Shown piece after piece: positions 7,091 to 15,211 of a DNA stretch of 22,350 bases. Location of the stretch: assembly GCA_903893675.1 (NCBI GenBank), contig CAITNA010000172.1, positions 1 to 22,350 of the forward strand, written 5' to 3'. This DNA is from an uncultured Micrococcales bacterium (lineage in GTDB: Bacteria; Actinomycetota; Actinomycetes; Actinomycetales; Microbacteriaceae). The notes under the pieces were generated by a model, which saw only the letters and a program-made list of their open reading frames with translations, made no database searches and was not told the DNA's origin. The translations under genes and the position numbers were made by a program. The number at the start of each line of letters is the position of its first letter. Positions within the stretch are counted from its first letter, which is position 1.

Positions 7091-9043
7091 CTATTCCAAG
7101 TCTCCGATGACGATGATTGAGTCGCCTTCTGCAGGAGTGAAGCTGTGGCTCTTTGCTGGGTTCAGCTCGACACCGGTTGCTGCGTCGTGAGCTGCCTCGA
7201 CTGCAACGCGGTAACCAATTACCGATTCACCGTGGCTGCGACCAATGGCAACGAGCTCGCCGAAGCTAACTGGCTTGCCGAGTGGAACGTAGTGATCGAT
7301 TGGCTTCGATCCGATAGTAGCGCCGTCTGCATCGAAGAGATCTTCGAACACAGGCGCGAGCAGCGGGTTCTCTGAGATCTGAGCGATCATCAGTGCAGCC
7401 AGGTTGTCGCTCACGACCAAGTCGTCCGCAACAGCAACGCGTGCGAGTTCCTGCTTACGTGAATCAAGAATTTCGGCAACCAAACGAGTTGGGTCTACGC
7501 CGTTACCCTCTGCTGCAAACAACTGGTTCATCTGAAGCATGGTCAGCATGGTCTGTGCGTCTGCTTCAGATTGCGAGATTGCCTCGCGATAACCAAGGAT
7601 GATGATCTCGTTGTACTTGCGCGCAGAAGCAGCGGCAATTAGGTCGTCGATGTCACCGGTGACAGATGCGAAGGTGGTCTTCACATTGCCGAACTTGAGG
7701 TCGGCGAGCTGTGAAGGCGCGACGTACTTGTTCTGGGCAACGATGTGAACGGTCGAACCCTTAGGCAAGAACTGTGCCAACTCGGTCACTACCGAGCGAC
7801 CCATAGAAGACCAGCCGATGACTAGAAGGTGCTCCGCCTTGCGGGTGATCTCCTTACGTGGCTTGGCCTTCAGCTTGGCTAGCTCGTCGCTGACACCGGT
7901 GTAGACGACCTTGTCGTCGTCTTCGGCAATCGCGATGACCTGAGTGGTTGCGGTGAGCTTGGTGTTCTGCGGTGGGTTGATTCGCACAACGCCGTTGTCG
8001 ACAACGCCGATGACTGAGGCCTCGTTGAACGCAAGAAGTGCATCCGAGTATGTCTTGCCAGCAAGTGCTGGAACATTCTGGAAGTAGATTTCGTCGCCAT
8101 CGAAATCGAGCAGGTCGAGCACAACAGCAGCGAGACCTGGTTGGCGCGATGCCTGTGCGGTAACGCGAGCGATGATGTCGTGCGAACGAACACTGATGAC
8201 CTGACCCTGAGTTGCAGTCTGAAGTGCCTCAGCGGTCGACTCGTCGTCAACCTCGGCAATCAACTTGAGGTTTGGGTTGGCGTTTACGGCCTTGACGGCA
8301 AGAACCGTCGAGACGACGGTTGCATCGCCGGCGTCGTCTGAATCGAGAATGATGATCGATTTTGCGGTCGAGACGTTTACACGCTTGAGGTCGGTTGGGT
8401 TAGTTGGGTCACCGGTGCGGGTGACAACCTTGAGCTTGCCAAGGCCTTCGGCGCGAGAATCAATCTCGTCTTCCATAAAGTCTCGGGTGTTGTTCGAGAA
8501 GATAACTACGACAGGGCGGCGAACGTTTTCGTTTGCAACCGCAAGCTCCTTGAGAATCGGGAACACACGGTTAGACCATCCGAGAATAAGAGTGTGGCCG
8601 TCATCAACAACAGGGCTCTTGCCCTTGCGAAGTGCTGCGAAGGCGCGAGTGATTGCACCAACAATGAAACCGGTGACGCTACCGGTGATGGTGATCGTGA
8701 TGGCCCAGTAGAGAACGCCAACGATTCGATCTGCCCAGGTGGCCTCGCCACCGTGACCTAGCAGGGTTGCGAACGACGACCAGAAAACGTTGAAGTCTGC
8801 CGCTGGCAACGGGTCACCCTGGTAGAGGAACGGAATCGCATAGAGCGCGTACTTGATAAGCACGACAATGATCGATAGCACGACCATCGCCGCGAACATG
8901 TAACCCACGAAAGCACCAGGCTTGGCGATTGAGTTATCAAAGTTGTAGCGGAGACGGGTCAGCAGGCCTGCCGAAGTTGCCTTTGGAGCCTCAGGCTCGC
9001 CTTGTGCACCTTGGCCGTATGAGCGATTTTTGTTTTCAGACAT
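7091..9043 (-). CDS. CASTOR/POLLUX-like RCK-domain ion channel
   Basis: Membrane protein of 650 aa resembling the CASTOR/POLLUX (DMI1) ion-channel family, plant nuclear-envelope channels with bacterial relatives. After a polar N-tail come hydrophobic helix 1 (about 44-70), a stretch containing a possible pore loop (about 83-104, FNVFWSSFATLLGHGG) and helix 2 (about 106-134). Two RCK-type nucleotide-binding halves follow: the first begins at HTLILGWSNRVF (about 150), the second at HLLVIGWSSMGRS (about 405). The GWS-type glycine motif with loss of the strict GxGxxG, and NNTRDFMEDEID after it, are what distinguish it from ordinary TrkA/Kch proteins. Cation selectivity and gating ligand are unknown. 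It has its own leaderless promoter and is followed by the AlkD-like gene. An ordinary two-RCK potassium channel is the alternative. Confidence 0.82.
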   Translation of the reverse strand: MSENKNRSYGQGAQGEPEAPKATSAGLLTRLRYNFDNSIAKPGAFVGYMFAAMVVLSIIVVLIKYALYAIPFLYQGDPLPAADFNVFWSSFATLLGHGGEATWADRIVGVLYWAITITITGSVTGFIVGAITRAFAALRKGKSPVVDDGHTLILGWSNRVFPILKELAVANENVRRPVVVIFSNNTRDFMEDEIDSRAEGLGKLKVVTRTGDPTNPTDLKRVNVSTAKSIIILDSDDAGDATVVSTVLAVKAVNANPNLKLIAEVDDESTAEALQTATQGQVISVRSHDIIARVTAQASRQPGLAAVVLDLLDFDGDEIYFQNVPALAGKTYSDALLAFNEASVIGVVDNGVVRINPPQNTKLTATTQVIAIAEDDDKVVYTGVSDELAKLKAKPRKEITRKAEHLLVIGWSSMGRSVVTELAQFLPKGSTVHIVAQNKYVAPSQLADLKFGNVKTTFASVTGDIDDLIAAASARKYNEIIILGYREAISQSEADAQTMLTMLQMNQLFAAEGNGVDPTRLVAEILDSRKQELARVAVADDLVVSDNLAALMIAQISENPLLAPVFEDLFDADGATIGSKPIDHYVPLGKPVSFGELVAIGRSHGESVIGYRVAVEAAHDAATGVELNPAKSHSFTPAEGDSIIVIGDLE

Positions 9044-9050
9044 GGCACAA

Positions 9051-9056
9051 AGTTTA
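9051..9056 (-). promoter_or_regulatory. -10 box of leaderless channel-gene promoter
   Basis: Minus-strand TAAACT ends 7 nt before the ATG at 9043; a partial -35 TTGCAC lies 16 bp further upstream (9073-9078). There is no Shine-Dalgarno. This sits in the 42-bp gap after clpB, so the channel/AlkD pair can be transcribed apart from the heat-shock operon. Confidence 0.55.
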
Positions 9057-9085
9057 GCGATGGTCGACCCCAGTGCAATTGTGGT

Positions 9086-11251
9086 TTAGGCGCTCATTCC
9101 ACCGAGTTCATCATCGCCAGGTTCGACTATCAACTGCACTCCGTCGGCTGCAACATCGACCTTCACGATCGACCCATCATGGATGGAGCCAGCGAGCAAC
9201 AGGTTCGCCAATTGGTCGTCGATCTGCTGCTGCATAAGGCGGCGCAGCGGACGGGCACCGTAAATAGGGTCATAGCCGTGATCTGCGAGCCAGGCACGGG
9301 CTGCCGGGGTGACTGCAAGCTGCAAGCGCCTTTCCGCCAAGCGCTCGCCAAGTCGGTCGATGTTCAATTCGACAATCTGGCCCAATTCGCTTCGGTCTAA
9401 CGGTGCAAAGATCACGATGTCGTCGAGGCGGTTTAGGAACTCTGGCTTGAAGTGGCCACGCACCATGTGCATGACGCCTTCGCGCTTTTCGGCATCAGTG
9501 AATTCTGGGTCGATCAAGATCTGCGAACCGAGGTTCGAAGTCATGATCAGGATGACGTTGCGGAAGTCGACCGTGCGGCCCTGGCCGTCGGTTAGGCGAC
9601 CGTCGTCGAGCACCTGAAGCAGCAGGTCGAAGACCTCTGGGTGGGCCTTTTCGACCTCGTCGAGCAGAACCACCGAGTATGGGCGGCGGCGCACGGCCTC
9701 GGTCAGCTGGCCACCTTCTTCGTAGCCGATGTAGCCCGGAGGGGCACCGACCAAGCGCGAGACGCTGTGCTTCTCGCCGTATTCGCTCATGTCGATGCGA
9801 ACGATGGCTTTCTCGTCGTTGAACAAGAAGTCGGCAAGGCTCTTGGCCAGCTCGGTCTTGCCAACGCCGGTTGGGCCGAGGAATAGGAACGAGCCGGTTG
9901 GTCGGTTCGGATCGCTGATGCCGGCCTTGGTGCGACGAACTGCATCGCTGACCACCTTCACGGCCTGTTTCTGACCAATCAGGCGCTTGCCCAGCTCGTG
10001 CTCGAGATTCAAAAGTTTTTGTGATTCGCCTGCGAGCAGTCGGCCGGTTGGAATGCCGGTCCATGCGCTGACCACTGCCGCGATGTCGTCTTCGCCAACC
10101 TGATCGTTAACCATGCGGTCTTTGTCATTTGCTTCGGCGTTCTCGGCTTCGGTGAGTTGCTTCTCGAGCGCAGGGATTTCTGCGTAGAGCAGTCGCGATG
10201 CTTTTTCGAGATTCGCCTCGCGTTGCGCGCGCTCAGCCTCGATGCGAAGTGCGTCAAGTTTGGTTTTCAAATCACCAATCTTGTTTAGCTCTGCGCGTTC
10301 GCGATCCCAGCGCTTCGAAAGTTCTTGTAGTTCTGCACTCTTGGTTGCGAGTTCTTCACGCAACTTCGCGAGGCGTTCTTTTGCTGCAACGTCTTTTTCT
10401 TTCTCGAGAGCAAGCTCTTCGAGCTTTAGTCGATCGACACTGCGGCGAAGTTCGTCGATCTCGACAGGTGCGCTGTCGATTTCCATGCGAAGTCGCGACG
10501 CTGCTTCGTCGATCAAGTCGATTGCCTTGTCTGGCAATTGACGACCGCTGATGTAGCGATTTGAAAGTGTCGCGGCGGCAACGAGCGCGCTGTCTGCGAT
10601 TGCCACCTTGTGGTGTGCCTCGTAGCGCTCCTTGAGTCCGCGCAAAATTGCGATGGTGTCGACCACGGATGGCTCACCCACGAAGACCTGTTGGAAGCGG
10701 CGTTCGAGTGCTGGGTCACGTTCGATCCGTTCGCGGTATTCATCCAAGGTGGTTGCACCGATGAGACGAAGTTCGCCGCGGGCTAGCATCGGCTTGAGCA
10801 TGTTCGAGGCGTCCATTGCGCCGTCGGCAGCGCCTGCGCCAACCAGCGTGTGCAGCTCGTCGACGAAGGTGATGACCTGGCCCTCTGCTGCGTTGATCTC
10901 GGCAAGAACCGCCTTGAGGCGCTCTTCGAATTCCCCACGGAACTTGGCGCCCGCGACCATCGCCGCGAGGTCAAGACTGATGAGCTGCTTGCCCTTCAGG
11001 CTCTCTGGCACATCACCAGCGACGATGCGCTGGGCGAGGCCCTCGACCACTGCGGTCTTGCCGACGCCCGGCTCACCGATGAGCACCGGGTTGTTTTTGG
11101 TTCGGCGCGATAGCACCTGTGAGACGCGGCGAATTTCGGCATCGCGTCCGATTACTGGGTCGAGCTTTCCTGCCTTGGCGATCTCGGTGAGATTCACACC
11201 GTAGAGCTCAAGGGCCGACTTCTGTTCCTGCTGTTGGTTCTGTTGATTCAT
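9086..11251 (-). CDS. clpB: ClpB-type disaggregase lacking the Clp N-domain
   Basis: AAA+ hexameric chaperone of 721 aa that works with DnaK to extract proteins from aggregates. After a Gln-rich 10-residue tail the protein starts at NBD1 (YGVNLTEIAKAGKLDPVIGRD), so the repeated Clp N-domain (about 140 aa) of full-length ClpB (about 850-860 aa) is missing. NBD1 has Walker A GEPGVGKT (59-66), pore loop GAKFRGEFEER and Walker B VITFVDE. A coiled-coil middle domain spans about 270-400. NBD2 has Walker A GPTGVGKT (459-466), the GYIGY pore loop and Walker B VVLLDE. The short stretch after TSNLGS lacks a ClpP-binding IGF/L loop, supporting ClpB over ClpC. An AGGAG at 11258-11262 lies 6 nt before the ATG. 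It is the last gene of the dnaK operon, 19 bp after hspR. I believe N-domain-less forms are common in Microbacteriaceae. Confidence 0.93.
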   Translation of the reverse strand: MNQQNQQQEQKSALELYGVNLTEIAKAGKLDPVIGRDAEIRRVSQVLSRRTKNNPVLIGEPGVGKTAVVEGLAQRIVAGDVPESLKGKQLISLDLAAMVAGAKFRGEFEERLKAVLAEINAAEGQVITFVDELHTLVGAGAADGAMDASNMLKPMLARGELRLIGATTLDEYRERIERDPALERRFQQVFVGEPSVVDTIAILRGLKERYEAHHKVAIADSALVAAATLSNRYISGRQLPDKAIDLIDEAASRLRMEIDSAPVEIDELRRSVDRLKLEELALEKEKDVAAKERLAKLREELATKSAELQELSKRWDRERAELNKIGDLKTKLDALRIEAERAQREANLEKASRLLYAEIPALEKQLTEAENAEANDKDRMVNDQVGEDDIAAVVSAWTGIPTGRLLAGESQKLLNLEHELGKRLIGQKQAVKVVSDAVRRTKAGISDPNRPTGSFLFLGPTGVGKTELAKSLADFLFNDEKAIVRIDMSEYGEKHSVSRLVGAPPGYIGYEEGGQLTEAVRRRPYSVVLLDEVEKAHPEVFDLLLQVLDDGRLTDGQGRTVDFRNVILIMTSNLGSQILIDPEFTDAEKREGVMHMVRGHFKPEFLNRLDDIVIFAPLDRSELGQIVELNIDRLGERLAERRLQLAVTPAARAWLADHGYDPIYGARPLRRLMQQQIDDQLANLLLAGSIHDGSIVKVDVAADGVQLIVEPGDDELGGMSA

Positions 11252-11270
11252 TTGTTACTCCTTAGCGGTG

Positions 11271-11684
11271 CTACCGCTTGCGCCACAAAACAACTGACGT
11301 TTCCTTTGTTGGTCGCTTACCGCGAGCAATGCTCACGACGCCTTGATCTCCGGCTGCGAATACTCGTGCGCCGGGTTGTTTCATAAGTTCATTTGCGAGT
11401 GCCGCTTCGAGATCGCGCACGCGCTGTGCAAGTTCTGCTGCGTGATTCTCGAGTTCCAGGATGCGCCTGATTCCTTCGAGGCTCACACCTTCTGCACTTA
11501 GTCGGGCAATCTCTCGCAGCTGCGCAATGTTGCGCATCGTGTAGCGACGCGACTTGCCCCCGGTGCGAGTTGGAACGACGAGCCCCATGCGGTCATACTG
11601 ACGCAAAGTTTGCGGGTGCATAACTGCCAGTTCGGCTGCAACCGAAATCACAAACATCGGGGTGTTCTCGTCGTAGTGTTCCAT
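11271..11684 (-). CDS. hspR: HspR, MerR-family heat-shock repressor
   Basis: DNA-binding repressor of 137 aa that binds HAIR operators (CTTGAGT-N7-ACTCAAG) and, with DnaK as co-repressor, silences the dnaK operon. The MerR-type winged helix-turn-helix covers about 10-80: FVISVAAELAVMHPQTLRQY, then RMGLVVPTRTGGKSRRYT, then the IAQLREIARLSAEGVSLEGI helices. A leucine-rich coiled coil follows (about 80-97), and the C-terminus is basic. It starts 8 bp after the dnaJ stop, with AGGA overlapping that stop as the Shine-Dalgarno. Two matching HAIR sites flank the dnaK promoter about 3.5 kb upstream, which strongly supports the assignment and negative autoregulation. Confidence 0.95.
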   Translation of the reverse strand: MEHYDENTPMFVISVAAELAVMHPQTLRQYDRMGLVVPTRTGGKSRRYTMRNIAQLREIARLSAEGVSLEGIRRILELENHAAELAQRVRDLEAALANELMKQPGARVFAAGDQGVVSIARGKRPTKETSVVLWRKR

Positions 11685-11692
11685 CGCGATTC

Positions 11693-12628
11693 CTAGAGCA
11701 ATCCAGCTCGAAGCAGAATGTCTGCGCGTGGGTCTTCATCTGGCAACTCGGCGTTGAATTCTTCGAGTGCCTTCTTGGCTTTGTCGCTAACGTGACTTGG
11801 CACTGCGATCTCGACTGTTGCAAGCAGGTCGCCACTGGTCTTCGCGGTTTCAACGCCGCGACCCTTCACGCGAAGCACGCGACCGTTCGGGGTGCCTGGT
11901 GCAACCTTGAGCTTCACCGGTTCGCCACCGAGGGTCGGAACCAAAATGGTTGCGCCAAGCACTGCCTCAGCGATGGTCACAGGAACGGTCACGCGAATGT
12001 TGTTGCCCTCACGGGTGAACACCGGGTGCGGCTTGATGTTGCAGGTGATGATTAGGTCTCCTGCCTCACCGCCGTTTGGCGACGCCTGACCCTTGCCGCG
12101 CAGCTTGATCTTTTGGCCGTCTGTGACCCCAGCCGGGATGTTCACCGAGACATCTTTATTGCCAAGCTTCACCTTGATGGTGGTGCCCTTGACGCCGTCG
12201 ATGAAGTTGAGCGTGGTGGTCATGCTGAGGTCTTGGCCACGCTGTGGGCCAAAGCCGCCGCCGAATGGGTTGCCGCCGCGGCCGCCAGCGCTGCCGAACA
12301 GGTTGGCAAAGACATCCTCGAAGCCACCCGCCCCGCCTGGGAAGCCGCCCGGGAAGCCCGCCCCACCAGCACCACCGGTGAACCTGGCCCCGCCGCCCAT
12401 GGCGCGAACGGCGTCATACTCCTTGCGCTGGGCTGGGTCGCTCAGCACCGAGTAGGCCTCGCTGATTTCCTTGAACCGTGCCTCGGCGGCAGCGTCGCCG
12501 GGGTTTGAGTCCGGGTGATACTGCCGCGCGAGCTTGCGGTAGACCTTCTTCAGCTCGGCGTCAGAAACGTCTTTGGCGACGCCAAGCACTTTATAAAAGT
12601 CCTTGTCGAACCAATCCTGACTAGCCAT
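11693..12628 (-). CDS. dnaJ: DnaJ-family co-chaperone without zinc finger (CbpA type)
   Basis: J-domain co-chaperone of 311 aa that delivers clients to DnaK and stimulates its ATPase. The J domain spans about 9-72 with HPD at residues 38-40 in ARQYHPDS. A Gly/Phe-rich linker follows (about 77-125, GGFPGGAGGFEDVF), then two C-terminal beta domains. The four CxxCxGxG zinc repeats of class A DnaJ are absent: only one cysteine is visible in the whole chain. It is therefore class B in structure although it sits in the dnaK operon, and the name dnaJ follows the locus. AAGGA about 10 nt upstream of the ATG is the likely ribosome-binding site. It follows grpE by 26 bp. Confidence 0.92.
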   Translation of the reverse strand: MASQDWFDKDFYKVLGVAKDVSDAELKKVYRKLARQYHPDSNPGDAAAEARFKEISEAYSVLSDPAQRKEYDAVRAMGGGARFTGGAGGAGFPGGFPGGAGGFEDVFANLFGSAGGRGGNPFGGGFGPQRGQDLSMTTTLNFIDGVKGTTIKVKLGNKDVSVNIPAGVTDGQKIKLRGKGQASPNGGEAGDLIITCNIKPHPVFTREGNNIRVTVPVTIAEAVLGATILVPTLGGEPVKLKVAPGTPNGRVLRVKGRGVETAKTSGDLLATVEIAVPSHVSDKAKKALEEFNAELPDEDPRADILLRAGLL

Positions 12629-12654
12629 CTTTGGTGAGTCCTTTTTCTAGTTCT

Positions 12655-13251
12655 TTAGCCCTCGGCTGGGATGAAGACAGCCACCATCGCCGGACGAACG
12701 ATTCGATCACCAATTTGGTAACCAGACTCGATCACGTCTGCGATGACGGTGTCTTTAACGTTTGGGTTCGGAGTCTGAACCAATGCGTTGTGCAGCGCTG
12801 GGTCGAACTTGTCGCCCGTTGCTCCAAACGCCTGCAGTCCAAACTTCTCGACTGATGCGCGCAACTTGGTAACCACTGCAGCAAACGGTGAGCCTTCGAG
12901 GTCACCGTGTGCTTCTGCGCGAGCAAGGTCATCGAGTGCCGGCAGCAACGCACGCAAAACTTCTGCGATTGCGTTGTTGCGCGACAAATCACGATCACGC
13001 TCGACTCGAGCCTTGTAGTTCACAAACTCGGCCTGCAGTCTCTGCAGATCTGCAAGCAGCTCTGCCTCTTTACTCTGCGGCCCCGCGTTCAGTATGTCTT
13101 CGACGGTGAGTGCTTCGTCGTCGGCTGAGTCAGAGCTGTTGGGGTGAGATGCATTCGAAGTATCGGGGGTATCAGATTCAAGAGATTGCGACGGAGTCGC
13201 ATCGTCAATTGAATCTGAACCCTCGTTGGCTTCGTAATCCTTCTCCGCCAT
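12655..13251 (-). CDS. grpE: GrpE nucleotide-exchange factor
   Basis: Cytosolic exchange factor of 198 aa that releases ADP from DnaK. An acidic, Ser/Asp-rich disordered N-tail (about 1-58) is followed by a long coiled-coil dimer helix (about 58-95, including LLADLQRLQAEFVNYKARVE) and the beta-rich head (GDKFDPALHNALVQTP ... IGDRIVRPAMVAVF), the GrpE signature region. Its ATG overlaps the dnaK stop by one base (TAATG), so translation is coupled. GAGGA-like purines inside the dnaK tail lie a little far upstream. Confidence 0.95.
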   Translation of the reverse strand: MAEKDYEANEGSDSIDDATPSQSLESDTPDTSNASHPNSSDSADDEALTVEDILNAGPQSKEAELLADLQRLQAEFVNYKARVERDRDLSRNNAIAEVLRALLPALDDLARAEAHGDLEGSPFAAVVTKLRASVEKFGLQAFGATGDKFDPALHNALVQTPNPNVKDTVIADVIESGYQIGDRIVRPAMVAVFIPAEG

Positions 13252-15089
13252 TACTTCTGCTCATCCTCATCGTCGACAACCTCAGCATCAACAACATCCT
13301 CGTTAGAAGCATTTGCATCTGCAGCGGCTTCGCCCTCAGGCTGTGCCTTGTAGATTGCTTCGCCCAACTTCTGCTGTGACTCAACGAGTGCGTCGAATGC
13401 GGTCTTGACTGCTGCAACGTCTTCGCCCGCGAGCGCGGTCTTCAGAGCGTCGACGTCTGCGGTCACCGAAGTCTTTACGTCTTCAGGCAACTTCTCGTCG
13501 TTCTCCTTGATCAGCTTCTCGGTCTGGTAAACCAGCTGCTCGGCGTTGTTGCGAGTCTCCTGGTCTTCGCGACGCTGCTTGTCTTCGGCTGCGTGAGCCT
13601 CGGCGTCCTTGACCATGCGCTCGATGTCTTCCTTCGAGAGCGAAGAGCCACCGGTGATAGTCATCGACTGCTCCTTGCCGGTGCCCTTGTCCTTTGCAGA
13701 CACGTGCACGATGCCGTTTGCGTCGATGTCGAAGGTGACCTCGATCTGAGGAACGCCGCGAGGTGCAGGTGCGATGCCGGTCAGCTCGAAGTTTCCGAGC
13801 GACTTGTTGTCGCGGGTGAACTCGCGCTCGCCCTGGAATACCTGAATCGAAACCGAAGGCTGGTTGTCAGCCGCGGTAGTGAAGGTCTCAGAACGCTTGG
13901 TCGGAATCGCGGTGTTGCGCTCGATCAGCTTGGTCATGATTCCACCCATGGTCTCGATGCCGAGAGCAAGTGGTGTTACGTCGATGAGCAGAACGTCTTT
14001 GCGCTCGCCTTTCAACACACCAGCCTGAAGCGATGCACCAACTGCAACAACCTCGTCAGGGTTTACGCCCTTGTTAGGTTCCTGTCCGCCGGTGAGCTGC
14101 TTAACCAAATCGGTAACCATCGGCATACGAGTCGATCCACCGACGAGCACAACGTGTGCAATGTCAGAGACCTTGATGCCTGCTTCTTTGATTACGTCGT
14201 TGAATGGCTTCTTGGTGCGCTCAAGCAAGTCGGCAGTCATCTGCTCGAACTGTGCACGAGTGATCGACTCATCCAAGTTTGCTGGGCCGTTTTCGGTGAG
14301 CGACAGGTATGGCAGCTGAACGTTCGCGGTCATCGACTGCGAGAGTTCCTTCTTGGCCTGCTCTGCCGCTTCCTTCAAACGCTGAAGTGCGATCTTGTCT
14401 TTCGACACGTCGACGCCAGTGGTCTCCTTGAACTTCTTAACAAGGTGCTCGACGATGCGTGCATCCCAGTCGTCGCCGCCGAGGCGGTTGTCGCCGGAGG
14501 TCGCGCGAACCTGAATCGTCGAGAAGTCGTCGTCTTTTCCAACTTCGAGAAGCGAGACGTCAAAGGTTCCGCCACCGAGGTCGAATACCAGGATGAGCTC
14601 ATCCTGCTTGCCCTTGTCGAGACCGTATGCGAGTGCCGCTGCAGTTGGCTCGTTGATGATGCGAAGAACATTGAGGCCTGCGATCTCGCCGGCTTCCTTT
14701 GTTGCCTGACGCTCGGCGTCGTTGAAGTATGCCGGAACGGTAATAACCGCGTCGGTCACGCTCTCGCCGAGATAGGTCTCAGCGTCGCGCTTGAGCTTTG
14801 CCAGGATGCGAGCCGAGATCTCCTGTGGGGTGTACTTCTTGCCGTCGACTTCAAACTTCCAGTCGGTGCCCATGTGACGCTTGACCGATGCGATGGTTCG
14901 GTCAACGTTGGTGACGGCCTGGCGCTTTGCGGTCTCGCCGACGAGCACCTCGCCATCCTTGGTGAAAGCCACGATCGAAGGGGTAGTGCGGAACCCCTCC
15001 GCATTAGCGATTACGGTCGGCTCGCCACCTTCGAGAACGCTAACTGCGCTGTTGGTGGTGCCGAGGTCGATGCCTACTGCACGTGCCAT
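13251..15089 (-). CDS. dnaK: Hsp70 chaperone DnaK
   Basis: ATP-driven Hsp70 chaperone of 612 aa. The N-terminus MARAVGIDLGTTNSAVSVL is the family's phosphate-1 loop; further ATPase signatures are VFDLGGGTFDVSLLEVG and HVVLVGGSTRMPMV. The substrate-binding domain follows from about 385 (DVTPLALGIETMGGIMTKLI), and a helical lid ends in an acidic tail (DAEVVDDEDEQK). The frame extends to 15146, but ATG 15089 has GAGGA (15097-15101) 7 nt upstream and matches the family N-terminus. Unlike most transcription-unit starts here, this gene has a real 5' UTR (about 70 nt) and Shine-Dalgarno. It is the first gene of dnaK-grpE-dnaJ-hspR-clpB and lies behind two HAIR operators. Confidence 0.98.
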   Translation of the reverse strand: MARAVGIDLGTTNSAVSVLEGGEPTVIANAEGFRTTPSIVAFTKDGEVLVGETAKRQAVTNVDRTIASVKRHMGTDWKFEVDGKKYTPQEISARILAKLKRDAETYLGESVTDAVITVPAYFNDAERQATKEAGEIAGLNVLRIINEPTAAALAYGLDKGKQDELILVFDLGGGTFDVSLLEVGKDDDFSTIQVRATSGDNRLGGDDWDARIVEHLVKKFKETTGVDVSKDKIALQRLKEAAEQAKKELSQSMTANVQLPYLSLTENGPANLDESITRAQFEQMTADLLERTKKPFNDVIKEAGIKVSDIAHVVLVGGSTRMPMVTDLVKQLTGGQEPNKGVNPDEVVAVGASLQAGVLKGERKDVLLIDVTPLALGIETMGGIMTKLIERNTAIPTKRSETFTTAADNQPSVSIQVFQGEREFTRDNKSLGNFELTGIAPAPRGVPQIEVTFDIDANGIVHVSAKDKGTGKEQSMTITGGSSLSKEDIERMVKDAEAHAAEDKQRREDQETRNNAEQLVYQTEKLIKENDEKLPEDVKTSVTADVDALKTALAGEDVAAVKTAFDALVESQQKLGEAIYKAQPEGEAAADANASNEDVVDAEVVDDEDEQK

Positions 15090-15140
15090 GTGTGTTTCCT
15101 CTTTCTTTGCCGGCCTGAATCCGGCTTCTTTTCTGCTTGG

Positions 15141-15155
15141 GCTCAATAGTTGAGC
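15141..15155 (-). repeat. Inverted repeat in the dnaK 5' UTR
   Basis: GCTCAA-TAG-TTGAGC is a perfect 6-bp palindrome with a 3-bp centre that shares its right arm with HAIR 1. In the dnaK mRNA it would form a short hairpin beginning a few bases from the 5' end. Whether it acts as DNA (a third HspR half-site) or RNA structure cannot be told from sequence. Confidence 0.5.
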
Positions 15156-15169
15156 CTCGTTGACTCAAG
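15149..15169. promoter_or_regulatory. HAIR operator 1 (HspR-binding inverted repeat) over the dnaK -10/start region
   Basis: GTTGAGC-N7-ACTCAAG: the right half matches the HAIR consensus CTTGAGT-N7-ACTCAAG fully and the left half matches at five of seven bases. It overlaps the inferred -10 box and transcription start of dnaK, where a repressor would block RNA polymerase. hspR lies in the operon it would control. Confidence 0.85.
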
Positions 15170-15196
15170 TTTGCGACTGCCCTCCGACTTTGTCAA
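15168..15196 (-). promoter_or_regulatory. dnaK promoter (-35 and -10)
   Basis: On the minus strand a perfect TTGACA (15191-15196) is followed after 17 bp by CAAACT (15168-15173), placing the start site near 15161 and giving a 5' UTR of about 70 nt. It lies between the two HAIR operators. Confidence 0.7.
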
Positions 15197-15211
15197 GCAT
15201 TTTGGGCCAAA

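Noticed and set aside
12300..12420. Repetitive G/C-rich tract suggesting a tandem repeat.
   Set aside because: It encodes the Gly/Phe-rich linker of the J protein; the repetitiveness comes from glycine codons, not from a DNA repeat array.
13593..15149. A 518-codon open frame on the plus strand opposite dnaK.
   Set aside because: It is the well-known kind of antisense open frame caused by GC-rich codon bias in dnaK. The translation shows no recognisable family, no ribosome-binding site precedes it, and dnaK is certain.
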